Notes under the pieces: generated by a model | Databases searched by the model: none | What the model was told of the DNA's origin: nothing | The model's input: the letters and a program-made list of their open reading frames with translations, nothing else | Program-made: the position numbers and the translations under genes | Shown here: positions 1-9,146 of the stretch, piece by piece | Numbering within the stretch: position 1 is the stretch's first letter | Layout: each line of letters begins with the position of its first letter | NCBI RefSeq assembly: GCF_002906155.1 | Contig: NZ_MUJK01000009.1 | Span: forward strand, 1 to 64,000 | Reading direction: 5' to 3' | Source: Pseudomonas laurylsulfativorans | GTDB lineage: Bacteria; Pseudomonadota; Gammaproteobacteria; Pseudomonadales; Pseudomonadaceae | DNA length: 64,000 nucleotides

Positions 1-3000
1 GTCGGCACGGTGCCGTTGTAATTGGCGGCAGGCGTGAAGGTATAGGCGCCGTTCGCGCCGATGACCAGGGTGCCGACGTTGGCGATGGTGGCGGTCTGGC
101 CGGCGGCGTAGGTGGTTTCGCCGATGGTGAAGTTGACCACGCTGACCGGGCCGTCGACGCTTGAGGTGCCGGTGAGGACGCTGCCGGTGACGGCGGTGTC
201 TTCGGCGGTGGTCACGCTTTCGTTGGCATCGGTGAAGCTGTCGTCGACCGGCGTGACGCTGATGTTCAGGGTCGAAGTGTCGTCTGTACCCGAACCGTCG
301 GTGACGGTGTAGGTAACGGTCGGCACCGTGCCGTTGTAATTGGCGGCCGGGGTGAAGGTGTAGGCGCCGTTCGCGCCGATCACCAGGGTGCCGACGTTGG
401 CGATGGTGGCGGTCTGGCCGGCGGCGTAGGTGGTTTCGCCGATGCTGAAGTTCACCACGCTGACCGGGCCATCGACGCTCGAGGTACCGGTGAGGACGCT
501 GCCGGTCACGGCGGTGTCTTCGTTGGTGGTCACGCTTTCGCTGATGTCGGTGAAGCCGTCGTCAACCGGGGTGACGCTGATGTTCAGGGTCGAGGTGTCG
601 TCTGTACCGGAACCGTCGGTGACGGTGTAGCTAACAGTCGGCACCGTGCCGTTGTAGTTGGCGGCCGGGGTGAAGGTGTAAGCCCCGTTCGCCGCGATCA
701 CCAGGGTGCCGACGTTGGCGATGGTCGCGGTCTGGCCGGCGGTGAAAGTGCCAGCAACACCGTCGATGCTGAAGCTCACCACGCTGACCGGGCCGTCAAC
801 GCTCGAGGTGCCGCTGAGGACACTGCCGGTGAGGGCGGTGTCTTCGTTGGTGGTCACGCTTTCGTTGGCGTCGGTGAAGCTGTCATCGACTGGCGTGACG
901 CTGATGTTCAGGGTCGAAGTGTCGTCTGTGCCCGAACCGTCGGTGACGGTGTAGGTAACGGTCGGCACCGTGCCGTTGTAATTGGCGGCCGGCGTGAAGG
1001 TATAGGCGCCATTGGCGCCGATCACCAGAGTACCGACGTTAGCGATGGTCGCCGTGCTGCCCGCGACGTAAGTGGTTTCACCGATGGTGAAGTTAACCAC
1101 GCTGACTGGCCCATCGACGCTGCTCGTGCCAGTGAGGACGCTGCCGGTGACGGCGGTATCTTCCAGGGTCGAGACCGTTTCGTTGGCATCGGTGAAGCTG
1201 TCATCGACCGGCGTAACGCTGATGTTCAGGGTCGAAGTGTCGTCTGTACCGGAACCGTCGGTGACGGTGTAGGTGACGGTTGGCACCGCGCCGTTGTAGT
1301 TGGCGGCCGGGGTGAAGGTGTAGGCCCCATTCGCGGCGATCACCAGGGTGCCGACGTTAGCGATGGTCGCCGTGCTGCCAGCGACGTAGGTGGTTTCACC
1401 GATGGTGAAGTTCACCACGCTGACTGGACCGTCAACGCTCGAGGTGCCGGTCAACACACTGCCGGTGACGGCGGTGTCTTCCAGGGTCGAGACCGTTTCG
1501 TTGGCGTCGGTGAAGTTGTCGTTGACTGGCGTGACGCTGATGTTCAGGGTCGAGGTGTCGTCTGTACCGGAGCCGTCGGTGACGGTGTAGGTGACGGTTG
1601 GCACGCTGCCGTTGTAGTTGGCGGCCGGGGTGAAGGTGTAAGCGCCGTTGGCACCGATCACCAGGGTGCCGACGTTAGCGATGGTCGCCGTGCTGCCAGC
1701 GACGTAGGTGGTTTCACCGATGGTGAAGTTCACCACGCTGACTGGACCGTCAACGCTCGAGGTGCCGGTCAACACACTGCCGGTGACGGCGGTGTCTTCA
1801 GCGGTGGTCACGTTTTCGTTGGCATCGGTGAAGCTGTCATCGACCGGCGTAACGCTGATGTTCAGGGTCGAGGTGTCGTCTGTACCGGAACCGTCGGTGA
1901 CGGTGTAGGTGACGGTCGGCACGGTGCCGTTGTAATTGGCGGCCGGGGTGAAGGTATAGGCGCCATTGGCGCCGATCACCAGAGTACCGACGTTAGCGAT
2001 GGTCGCCGTGCTGCCCGCGACGTAAGTGGTTTCACCGATGGTGAAGTTAACCACGCTGACCGGACCGTCGACGCTCGAGGTGCCAGTCAACACACTACCG
2101 GTGACGGCGGTGTCTTCAGCGGTGGTCACGCTTTCGTTGGCATCGGTGAAGCTGTCGTCGACCGGGGTGACGCTGATGTTCAGGGTCGAGGTGTCGTCTG
2201 TACCGGAACCGTCGGTGACGGTGTAGGTAACGGTCGGCACGCTGCCGTTGTAGTTGGCGGCAGGCGCGAAGGTGTAGGCGCCGTTCGCGCCGATCACCAG
2301 GGTGCCGACGTTAGCGATGGTTGCGGTCTGGCCGGCGGTGAAAGTGCCAGCAACACCGTCGATGCTGAAGTTAACCACGCTGACCGGGCCATCGACGCTC
2401 GAGGTACCCGTCAACACACTGCCGGTCACGGCGGTATCTTCAGCGGTAGTCACGCTTTCGCTGATGTCGGTGAAGCTGTCGTCGACCGGGGTGACGCTGA
2501 TGTTCAGGGTCGAGGTGTCGTCTGTGCCGGAACCATCGGTGACGGTGTAGGTGACGGTTGGCACCGTGCCGTTGTAGTTGGCGGCCGGGGTGAAGGTGTA
2601 GGCGCCGTTCGCGCCGATGACCAGGGTGCCGACGTTAGCGATGGTCGCGGTCTGGCCGGCGGTGAAAGTGCCAGCAACACCGTCGATGGTGAAATTCACC
2701 ACGCTGACCGGGCCATCGACGCTCGAGGTACCGGTCAACACACTGCCGGTGACGGCGGTGTCTTCCAGGGTCGAGACCGTTTCGTTGGCGTCGATGAAGC
2801 TGTCATCGACCGGCGTAACGCTGATGTTCAGCGTCGAAGTGTCGTCTGTACCGGAACCGTCGGTGACGGTGTAGGTGACGGTCGGCACCGTGCCGTTGTA
2901 GTTGGCGGCCGGGGTGAAGGTATAGGCGCCATTGGCGCCGATCACCAGGATGCCGACGTTGGCGATGGTCGCGGTCTGGCCGGCGGTGAAAGTGCCAGCA

Positions 3001-4155
3001 ACACCGTCGATGCTGAAGTTCACCACGCTGACCGGGCCATCGACGCTCGAGGTACCGGTGAGGACGCTGCCGGTGACGGCGGTGTCTTCGGTGGTGGTCA
3101 CGTTTTCGCTGATGTCGGTGAAGCCGTCGTCAACCGGGGTGACGCTGATGTTCAGGGTCGAGGTGTCGTCTGTACCGGAACCGTCGGTGACGGTGTAGCT
3201 AACAGTCGGCACCGTGCCGTTGTAGTTGGCGGCCGGGGTGAAGGTGTAAGCCCCATTCGCTGCGATGACCAGGGTGCCGACGTTAGCGATAGTCGCAGTC
3301 TGGCCGGCATTGAAAGTGCCAGCAACACCGTCGATGCTGAAGTTCACCACGCTGACCGGGCCATCGACGCTCGAGGTACCGGTGAGGACGCTGCCGGTGA
3401 TGGCGGTGTCTTCGTTGGTGGTCACGCTTTCGCTGATGTCGGTGAAGCTGTCGTCGACCGGCGTAACGCTGATGTTCAGGGTCGAGGTGTCGTCTGTACC
3501 GGAACCGTCGGTGACGGTGTAGGTAACAGTCGGCACGCTGCCGTTGTAGTTGGCGGCCGGCGTGAAGGTGTAAGCCCCGTTCGCCGCGATCACCAGAGTG
3601 CCGACATTGGCGATGGTCGCCGTGCTGCCTGCGACGTAAGTGGTTTCACCGATGGTGAAGTTGACCACGCTGACCGGGCCGTCGATGCTCGAGGTGCCGG
3701 TGAGGACGCTGCCGGTCACGGCGGTGTCTTCGGCGGTGGTCACGCTTTCGTTGGCGTCGGTGAAGCTGTCGTCGACCGGGGTAACGCTGATGTTCAGGGT
3801 CGAGGTGTCGTCTGTGCCGGAACCGTCGGTGACGGTGTAGGTGACGGTTGGCACCGCGCCGTTGTAGTTGGCGGCAGGGGTGAAGGTGTAGGCGCCATTG
3901 GCGCCGATCACCAAAGTACCGACGTTGGCAATGGTCGCGGTCTGGCCGGCGGTGAAAGTGCCAGCAACACCGTCGATGCTGAAGTTAACCACGCTGACCG
4001 GACCATCAACACTCGAGGTGCCAGTCAACACACTGCCGGTCACGGCGGTGTCTTCGTTGGTAGTCACGCTTTCACTGGCATCGGTGAAGCTGTCATCGAC
4101 TGGCGTAACGCTGATGTTCAGCGTCGAGGTGGAGCCGTCGGTCACGGTGTAGCTC
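1..4155 (-). repeat. Tandem 318/324-bp coding repeats of lapA
   Basis: About 13 head-to-tail copies. The segment encoding GSGTDDTSTLNISVTPVDD recurs with spacing of 318 or 324 bp. The 324-bp copies encode a strand reading IDGVAGTFTAGQTATIANVG. The 318-bp copies encode GETTYVAGSTATIANVG or GETTYAAGQTATIANVG. The most N-terminal near-identical copy (about 3900-4155) lacks four codons (DGSTST instead of DGSGTDDTST). Two more diverged copies lie at about 4156-4830. All copies keep the reading frame. Confidence 0.92.
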
Positions 4156-5237
4156 ACCGTCGGCACTGTGCCGTTGTAGTTCTCGGCCGGGGTAAATGTG
4201 TAAGCCCCGTTCGCTGCGATCACCAGGGTACCGACATTGGCGATGGTCGCGGTCTGGCCGGCTGTGAAGGTGCCATTGACGCCGTCAATGGTGAATGTAA
4301 CCACGCTCAGCACGTTGTCGATGTCGCTGTCGTTGCTCAGCACGTTGCCGGTCGCAGCGGTGTCTTCAGCAGTGATTTGGGTGTCGGCAGTCAAAACGCT
4401 CGGATCATCGACCGGCGTCACGGTGAGATCCAGTGTGCTGCTGGAGCCGGTGTTGGTGGTGTACGTAACTTGCGGTACAGCACCGTTGTAGTTGGCGTCC
4501 GGAGTAAAGGTGTAGTCGCCATTGGCGCCGATGGTCAACGTACCGACGCCGACGATGGTCGCTGTCTGGCCTGCGGTGAAACTGCCGGTCACACCAGCGA
4601 TGGTGAAGCCGGTGACGCTGAGCGGCGTCGCGGCATCGCTATCGTTGGTCAGTACATTGCCTGTTGCGACGCTGTCTTCGGCCAGGGTGCCAGTATCCGC
4701 GGTCAGTACGCTCGGAGCGTTGACGGACGTGATGGGCGCAGTGGTCGTGATGGTCTGGTTGCCGGTATCGAGCGTAGTAGGGGTAGCCGTGGCGTCAGGA
4801 CCGGTGGTTGGGAAGCCGATGGTCGGGTCGACGCGGCCAGCCGTGGCGTCGAGCATGACGAAGCTGTGACCACCACCGGCGGCACCACCAGAACTTGCGG
4901 CAGTCGGGCCGGCGGCGGTGGCTTCAAGGTCTTTTGTTGGGTCGACACCGGCAGCAATGGCCTGTTGCAGCTCTTCTACCGAAGGCGCGGCTTGCGCGGT
5001 GGCGGCTGCCAGGTCAGTGCCGGAGTCCGGAGCGTCGGCGCTCCACTGGGTGTCACGGCCCAGATCGAGGGTGCGGCCATCGGCCAGTTCCAGGGACACG
5101 GCACCGGAAAGGCCGGTGTCGATCTGATCACCGGCGAACAGCTTGTCGCCTTCAACGAGAACACGGCGGACGCCCTCTGGGGACACCACGAAAACTTGAC
5201 CGACAATGCTTTTGACGATGGCAACAACACTGCTCAT
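1..5237 (-). CDS. lapA: LapA-type giant adhesin, N-terminal part (partial, runs off left edge)
   Basis: Cell-surface biofilm adhesin exported by type I secretion. The minus-strand frame is open from the ATG at 5237 (GGAGAG ribosome site just upstream) to the window edge, so the C-terminal repeats and secretion signal are missing. Residues 1-105 or so resemble the LapA retention module (start MSSVVAIVKS). A TAAG at residues 107-110 (4908-4919) sits where the periplasmic protease LapG cuts known LapA proteins. A short Gly/Ala/Ser linker follows, then two diverged and at least 13 near-identical cadherin/VCBS-like domains of about 106-108 residues carrying motifs such as TLNISVTPVDDSF and AYTFTPAANYNG. 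Divergent lapEBC supports the assignment. The regulators lapD and lapG are not in this window. A MapA-like paralogue is the main alternative. Confidence 0.9.
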   Translation of the reverse strand, partial: MSSVVAIVKSIVGQVFVVSPEGVRRVLVEGDKLFAGDQIDTGLSGAVSLELADGRTLDLGRDTQWSADAPDSGTDLAAATAQAAPSVEELQQAIAAGVDPTKDLEATAAGPTAASSGGAAGGGHSFVMLDATAGRVDPTIGFPTTGPDATATPTTLDTGNQTITTTAPITSVNAPSVLTADTGTLAEDSVATGNVLTNDSDAATPLSVTGFTIAGVTGSFTAGQTATIVGVGTLTIGANGDYTFTPDANYNGAVPQVTYTTNTGSSSTLDLTVTPVDDPSVLTADTQITAEDTAATGNVLSNDSDIDNVLSVVTFTIDGVNGTFTAGQTATIANVGTLVIAANGAYTFTPAENYNGTVPTVSYTVTDGSTSTLNISVTPVDDSFTDASESVTTNEDTAVTGSVLTGTSSVDGPVSVVNFSIDGVAGTFTAGQTATIANVGTLVIGANGAYTFTPAANYNGAVPTVTYTVTDGSGTDDTSTLNISVTPVDDSFTDANESVTTAEDTAVTGSVLTGTSSIDGPVSVVNFTIGETTYVAGSTATIANVGTLVIAANGAYTFTPAANYNGSVPTVTYTVTDGSGTDDTSTLNISVTPVDDSFTDISESVTTNEDTAITGSVLTGTSSVDGPVSVVNFSIDGVAGTFNAGQTATIANVGTLVIAANGAYTFTPAANYNGTVPTVSYTVTDGSGTDDTSTLNISVTPVDDGFTDISENVTTTEDTAVTGSVLTGTSSVDGPVSVVNFSIDGVAGTFTAGQTATIANVGILVIGANGAYTFTPAANYNGTVPTVTYTVTDGSGTDDTSTLNISVTPVDDSFIDANETVSTLEDTAVTGSVLTGTSSVDGPVSVVNFTIDGVAGTFTAGQTATIANVGTLVIGANGAYTFTPAANYNGTVPTVTYTVTDGSGTDDTSTLNISVTPVDDSFTDISESVTTAEDTAVTGSVLTGTSSVDGPVSVVNFSIDGVAGTFTAGQTATIANVGTLVIGANGAYTFAPAANYNGSVPTVTYTVTDGSGTDDTSTLNISVTPVDDSFTDANESVTTAEDTAVTGSVLTGTSSVDGPVSVVNFTIGETTYVAGSTATIANVGTLVIGANGAYTFTPAANYNGTVPTVTYTVTDGSGTDDTSTLNISVTPVDDSFTDANENVTTAEDTAVTGSVLTGTSSVDGPVSVVNFTIGETTYVAGSTATIANVGTLVIGANGAYTFTPAANYNGSVPTVTYTVTDGSGTDDTSTLNISVTPVNDNFTDANETVSTLEDTAVTGSVLTGTSSVDGPVSVVNFTIGETTYVAGSTATIANVGTLVIAANGAYTFTPAANYNGAVPTVTYTVTDGSGTDDTSTLNISVTPVDDSFTDANETVSTLEDTAVTGSVLTGTSSVDGPVSVVNFTIGETTYVAGSTATIANVGTLVIGANGAYTFTPAANYNGTVPTVTYTVTDGSGTDDTSTLNISVTPVDDSFTDANESVTTNEDTALTGSVLSGTSSVDGPVSVVSFSIDGVAGTFTAGQTATIANVGTLVIAANGAYTFTPAANYNGTVPTVSYTVTDGSGTDDTSTLNISVTPVDDGFTDISESVTTNEDTAVTGSVLTGTSSVDGPVSVVNFSIGETTYAAGQTATIANVGTLVIGANGAYTFTPAANYNGTVPTVTYTVTDGSGTDDTSTLNISVTPVDDSFTDANESVTTAEDTAVTGSVLTGTSSVDGPVSVVNFTIGETTYAAGQTATIANVGTLVIGANGAYTFTPAANYNGTVP
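4908..4919 (-). other. Codons for the TAAG protease-cleavage motif of LapA
   Basis: Residues 107-110 read T-A-A-G. In P. fluorescens LapA the protease LapG cuts within a TAAG motif at this distance from the N terminus, releasing the adhesin when c-di-GMP falls. The position match is seen here; cleavage is inferred from the family. Confidence 0.7.
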
Positions 5238-5319
5238 TGAAGACTCTCCGGGGTGTCACGTTCAGTTGGCTTCCATGTACCTGATGGCGTTTGCGCCGAC
5301 CAGTCTGGACGTACATTGC

Positions 5320-5348
5320 AAGATAGATGCACAAGTTTGACGCATCAA
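5320..5348 (-). promoter_or_regulatory. Possible lapA promoter in the 357-bp lapA-lapE divergent region
   Basis: On the minus strand TTGATG (5348-5343) and TATCTT (5325-5320) are separated by 17 bp and would give a leader of roughly 75 nt before lapA. The surrounding 5238-5594 interval has no gene. It is AT-rich at 5340-5450, as expected for a divergent promoter. I recognise no sure FleQ or sigma-54 site. Confidence 0.35.
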
Positions 5349-5594
5349 TTCGTCAGTTTTTTGGCTATATTTTTTCGCTATTAACTTTATGCCAAACTAT
5401 TGACCTTCTTAGGGTCATCCTAAACAATCGCCCCAGTAATGTCACATTGATATTTGAGCTGTGACCTGTCCTCGGTATGTGATCCAGTTCCGCTTTTTGA
5501 ACTTTCCGACATACGGTCATTCGGCTTGCCATCTTCCGACACGGCGCGTTTCTCTGCCGTGATTCAAGACAAGAAGTCCTGGGAAATTCCTACA

Positions 5595-6947
5595 ATGCGT
5601 TCGCCTTTGTTCATGGCTATACCTTTCGCCCTCGCCGCGTCTTTCGTCCAGGCGCAATCCTTACCAGAAGCCATGCAACAAGCGCTGGATGTCCATCCGG
5701 CGGTCCAGGCAGGCGTCAACAGTCGGTTGGCTGCTGATTATCAGTTGAAGGCGGCGAAAGGTGGATACCTGCCACGGGTCGACCTGCTGGGCGGTTATGG
5801 TCGCGAAGGCACCGATAGCGTGACCACGCGCGGTGACGGCAGTAACAATCACTGGGAAACCCTGAATCGCAGCGAGTCGAGTTTGCGCCTGACCCAAATG
5901 GTCTTTGACGGTTTTGCGACGTCCAGCGAAGTAGGGCGTCAACAAGCCACCGTCAACTCCCGCGCCTATTCGCTGCTGGGTACTTCCGAGCGTACCGGGT
6001 TGACCGTGGCCCAGGTTTATCTCGATGTGCTGACCCGTCGCGAATTCGTGCGTCTGGCCGAGGACAACCTCAAAAGTCACCAACGCATTTACGACCAGAT
6101 CCAGCTGCGCACCCAGCGCGGCGTCGGCAGCGGCGCCGACCTCGATCAGGCGGAGGCGCGGATGGCCCAGGCGCGCAATAACCTGATCACCGAGCAGACC
6201 AACCTGGCTGACGCCGAAACCAACTACCTCTCCGCTGTCGGCCAAATGCCGGATCAACTGGAGCGCCCGGCAAGTTTCCTGGCGCTGATGCCGGCCAATC
6301 TGAATGAAGCCCGCGCGCAGATGCTGGAAAACAGCCCGATCCTGCGCTCGGCCGAATCCGATATCGCCGCTGCCGAGAAGCAATACGACACGGCCAAGTC
6401 GACTTTCTACCCTCGCTTCGATGCTGAGTTGGGTCGCACCGCGGACAACGACATTGATGGCCAGAACGGCCACAACAACGAATGGCAAGCCATGCTGCGC
6501 ATGCGCTTCAACCTGTATTCCGGCGGCAGCAACAAGGCTGATCTGGAATCCAAGTCCTACCTGTCGAACCAGGCACTGGACATCCGCAACAACGCCTTGC
6601 GCCAATTGAATGAAGAACTGGGCCTGGCCTGGAACGCCCTGAACAATGCCAACGCGCAGGTGCCGATCGCCCAGCAATACGTCGATCACAGCACCGCCGT
6701 GCGTACCGCCTACCAGCGCCAGTTCAGCCTTGGCGAGCGTACCCTGCTGGATTTGCTCGACAGTGAGAACGAACTGTTTAGCTCTTCTCGCCGTCTGGCG
6801 GAGATCAAGAACATTCAGTTATTTACTCAGTACCGAATCAAGGCGACCATGGGCGAGTTGCTCAAGAGCCAGGGAGTGGTCGCACCATTGGCATCCGTTG
6901 TGCAGAACGACGTGAAGCCCAAGGTCCAATTGCCCGGTATGAATTGA
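5595..6947 (+). CDS. lapE: TolC-family outer-membrane channel of the LapA secretion system
   Basis: Outer-membrane exit duct of the type I system that exports LapA. The 450-residue protein starts with a signal peptide (MRSPLFMAIPFALAASFVQA, then QSLPEA) and has the two long alpha-helical TolC repeats, ending with the usual LGERTLLDLLDSENELF segment and a short tail. The ATG at 5595 is chosen because the signal peptide begins there; the frame is open 47 codons further upstream, but those residues look like untranslated leader. lapB follows after 42 bp. The paralogues near 18422 and 28359 are lipoproteins of the NodT type, whereas this one has no lipobox. Confidence 0.9.
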   Translation: MRSPLFMAIPFALAASFVQAQSLPEAMQQALDVHPAVQAGVNSRLAADYQLKAAKGGYLPRVDLLGGYGREGTDSVTTRGDGSNNHWETLNRSESSLRLTQMVFDGFATSSEVGRQQATVNSRAYSLLGTSERTGLTVAQVYLDVLTRREFVRLAEDNLKSHQRIYDQIQLRTQRGVGSGADLDQAEARMAQARNNLITEQTNLADAETNYLSAVGQMPDQLERPASFLALMPANLNEARAQMLENSPILRSAESDIAAAEKQYDTAKSTFYPRFDAELGRTADNDIDGQNGHNNEWQAMLRMRFNLYSGGSNKADLESKSYLSNQALDIRNNALRQLNEELGLAWNALNNANAQVPIAQQYVDHSTAVRTAYQRQFSLGERTLLDLLDSENELFSSSRRLAEIKNIQLFTQYRIKATMGELLKSQGVVAPLASVVQNDVKPKVQLPGMN

Positions 6948-6989
6948 GCAGGACCTTCATTGTTCAATTGTTAGCCAAGAGTGCCGAGC

Positions 6990-9146
6990 GTGGAATCAGA
7001 AGTCAGTCGGGTTCAACTCATTCATGATCCGCGCGCGTTGCACGACGATCCGCTATTGGATGGTCTGCTCGCTCTTTGCATGCTGCACCAGAAGCCTGCC
7101 AGCGCGGCAATGCTCACCACCGGCCTGCCGTTGCCCGAGCAACGCTTGAGTGTCGACTTGCTGCCTCGCGCGGCAGCTCGCGCGGGGCTGCAAGGTCGGG
7201 TGCTGCAACGCAAGCTGCAGGACATTCCGGCGATTGCCATGCCGGCATTGTTGCTGCTCAAGGACGGTCGCAGTGCCGTCCTGCTCGGCTGGCAAGGCGA
7301 AGATCAGGTGCGGGTGCTGCTCAGCGAAAGCGATGGTGGTGAGTCCCTGGTCAGCCGTGAACTGTTGGCCGACGACTACACCGGCAAGGTCTTTTTCGCC
7401 CAGCCCCAGCACAAATTCGACGTCAATCACGGCACGCTGATTCCGCGTGCGCGCTCGTGGTTCCGCGACACCCTCAAGCGTTCGCGCTGGTTGTACGCCG
7501 ACGCCATCGCCGCCAGTTTCCTGATCAACATCATTGCCATGGCCGCGCCGTTGTTCGTGATGAACGTCTACGACCGCGTCGTACCCAACCAGGCCGAAGC
7601 GACGCTGTGGGTGCTGGCTCTCGGCATCTCTGGCGCCTACCTCTTCGACCTGATCCTGAAAAGCCTGCGCAGTCTGTGCCTGGACCTGGCCGGCAAGAAA
7701 ACCGACCTGATCATCTCGGCCACGCTGTTCGAGCGTATCGTCGGCATGGCCATGAAATACCGGCCGGCGCGGGTCGGCAGCTTTGCCCAGAACATCCATG
7801 AGTTCCAGAGCCTGCGCGATTTCCTCGCCTCGCTGACCCTCACCAGCCTGATCGACCTGCCGTTCACCCTCCTGATTTTCCTCGTCATTGCGATCCTCGG
7901 CGGGCATCTGGTGTGGATACCGGTGCTGGCGTTCCCGATCGCACTGGCCATTGGCTATGCCTTGCAGAAACCCCTGGTAGCGACCATGGAGCGAACCATG
8001 GCGCTGGGGGCCGAGCGTCAGTCGAGCCTGATCGAAACCTTGGCCGGGCTGGATGCGGTGAAGGTCAACAACGCCGAAAGCGAACGCCAGTATCAGTGGG
8101 AACAGACCATCGGCACCCTCAGCCGCCTTGAGTTGCGGGTGAAAATGCTTTCCGGCCTGGCGATGAACATCACCTTGCTGATCCAGCAACTGGCCGGGGT
8201 GATCATGATCGTCTTCGGCGTGTACCAGATCATCGACGGTCACCTGAGCATGGGTGGCCTGGTTGCTTGCTACATGCTCAGTGGTCGTGCGCTCAGTCCA
8301 CTGGCGTCCTTGTCCGGTTTGTTGACCCGCTATCAGCAGGCGCGGGTGACCATGACCTCGGTCGACCAGATGATGGAGCTGCCCCAGGAGCGCAATTTCG
8401 AGGAGCGTCCACTCAGCCGCAAGGTGCTGCAAGGCGCCATTGAGTGCCGCCAGCTCAACTTCACCTACCCGCAACAGCAGAACCCGGCGCTGAAGAACAT
8501 CAGCCTGTCGATTCGTCCCGGCGAAAAAGTCGGGATCATTGGCCGAAGCGGCTCGGGCAAGAGTTCGCTGGCAAAATTGCTGGTGGGGCTGTATCAGCCG
8601 GATGAAGGCGCGCTGTTGGTCGATGGTGTGGATATCCGCCAGATCGACGTCAGCGAACTGCGCTACAACATCGGCTACGTGCCCCAGGACATTCAGTTGC
8701 TCGCCGGCACCTTGCGCGACAACCTGGTTTCCGGCGCACGGTATGTCGAAGACGAGCTGGTACTGCAAGCGGCAGAGCTGGCCGGCGTCCACGAATATGC
8801 GCGCCTGCATCCACAGGGTTATGAGCTGCAAGTGGGCGAACGCGGGCAGAACCTCTCCGGCGGTCAACGGCAAAACGTCGCCCTGGCCCGTGCACTATTG
8901 CTCAACCCGCCGATCTTGTTGCTCGACGAGCCGACCAGTGCCATGGATAACACCGGCGAAGAGCGTCTCAAGCAGCGTCTGGCAGCCGTGATCGAGAACA
9001 AGACAATGGTGCTGGTAACGCACCGGGCATCGCTGTTGTCGCTGGTTGAACGGCTGATCGTGATCGACCGCGGGCAGATACTCGCCGACGGCCCGAAAGC
9101 CGCGGTGATGGAAGCGTTGAAGAAGGGGCAGATCAGTGTTGCTTAA
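6990..9146 (+). CDS. lapB: Type I secretion ABC exporter (permease/ATPase) for LapA
   Basis: Inner-membrane ATPase that drives adhesin export. Order of domains: an N-terminal C39-peptidase-like domain (residues 1-130) without an evident catalytic Cys/His pair, so probably a substrate-recognition domain; an ABC transmembrane domain (about 150-430); and an ATPase domain with Walker A GRSGSGKSS (about 518-526), signature LSGGQ (about 622) and Walker B ILLLDEP (about 642). The start is taken as GTG at 6990 (VESEVSRVQL), with AAGAG suitably upstream; an in-frame GTG at 6981 is the alternative. Its end overlaps lapC by 11 bp, indicating translational coupling. Confidence 0.92.
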   Translation: MESEVSRVQLIHDPRALHDDPLLDGLLALCMLHQKPASAAMLTTGLPLPEQRLSVDLLPRAAARAGLQGRVLQRKLQDIPAIAMPALLLLKDGRSAVLLGWQGEDQVRVLLSESDGGESLVSRELLADDYTGKVFFAQPQHKFDVNHGTLIPRARSWFRDTLKRSRWLYADAIAASFLINIIAMAAPLFVMNVYDRVVPNQAEATLWVLALGISGAYLFDLILKSLRSLCLDLAGKKTDLIISATLFERIVGMAMKYRPARVGSFAQNIHEFQSLRDFLASLTLTSLIDLPFTLLIFLVIAILGGHLVWIPVLAFPIALAIGYALQKPLVATMERTMALGAERQSSLIETLAGLDAVKVNNAESERQYQWEQTIGTLSRLELRVKMLSGLAMNITLLIQQLAGVIMIVFGVYQIIDGHLSMGGLVACYMLSGRALSPLASLSGLLTRYQQARVTMTSVDQMMELPQERNFEERPLSRKVLQGAIECRQLNFTYPQQQNPALKNISLSIRPGEKVGIIGRSGSGKSSLAKLLVGLYQPDEGALLVDGVDIRQIDVSELRYNIGYVPQDIQLLAGTLRDNLVSGARYVEDELVLQAAELAGVHEYARLHPQGYELQVGERGQNLSGGQRQNVALARALLLNPPILLLDEPTSAMDNTGEERLKQRLAAVIENKTMVLVTHRASLLSLVERLIVIDRGQILADGPKAAVMEALKKGQISVA

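Noticed and set aside
112..4152. Series of short plus-strand open frames of 66-88 codons with almost identical products
   Set aside because: They are antisense shadows of the lapA repeats; the minus-strand frame is continuous through all of them and has adhesin-domain composition.
1..4155. Possible CRISPR array because of regular repeats
   Set aside because: The units are 318/324 bp, coding and nearly identical throughout, with no short repeat/unique spacer pattern.
5454..5594. Longer N terminus for lapE from an upstream in-frame start
   Set aside because: The extra 47 residues have no secretion features; the signal peptide begins at 5595.
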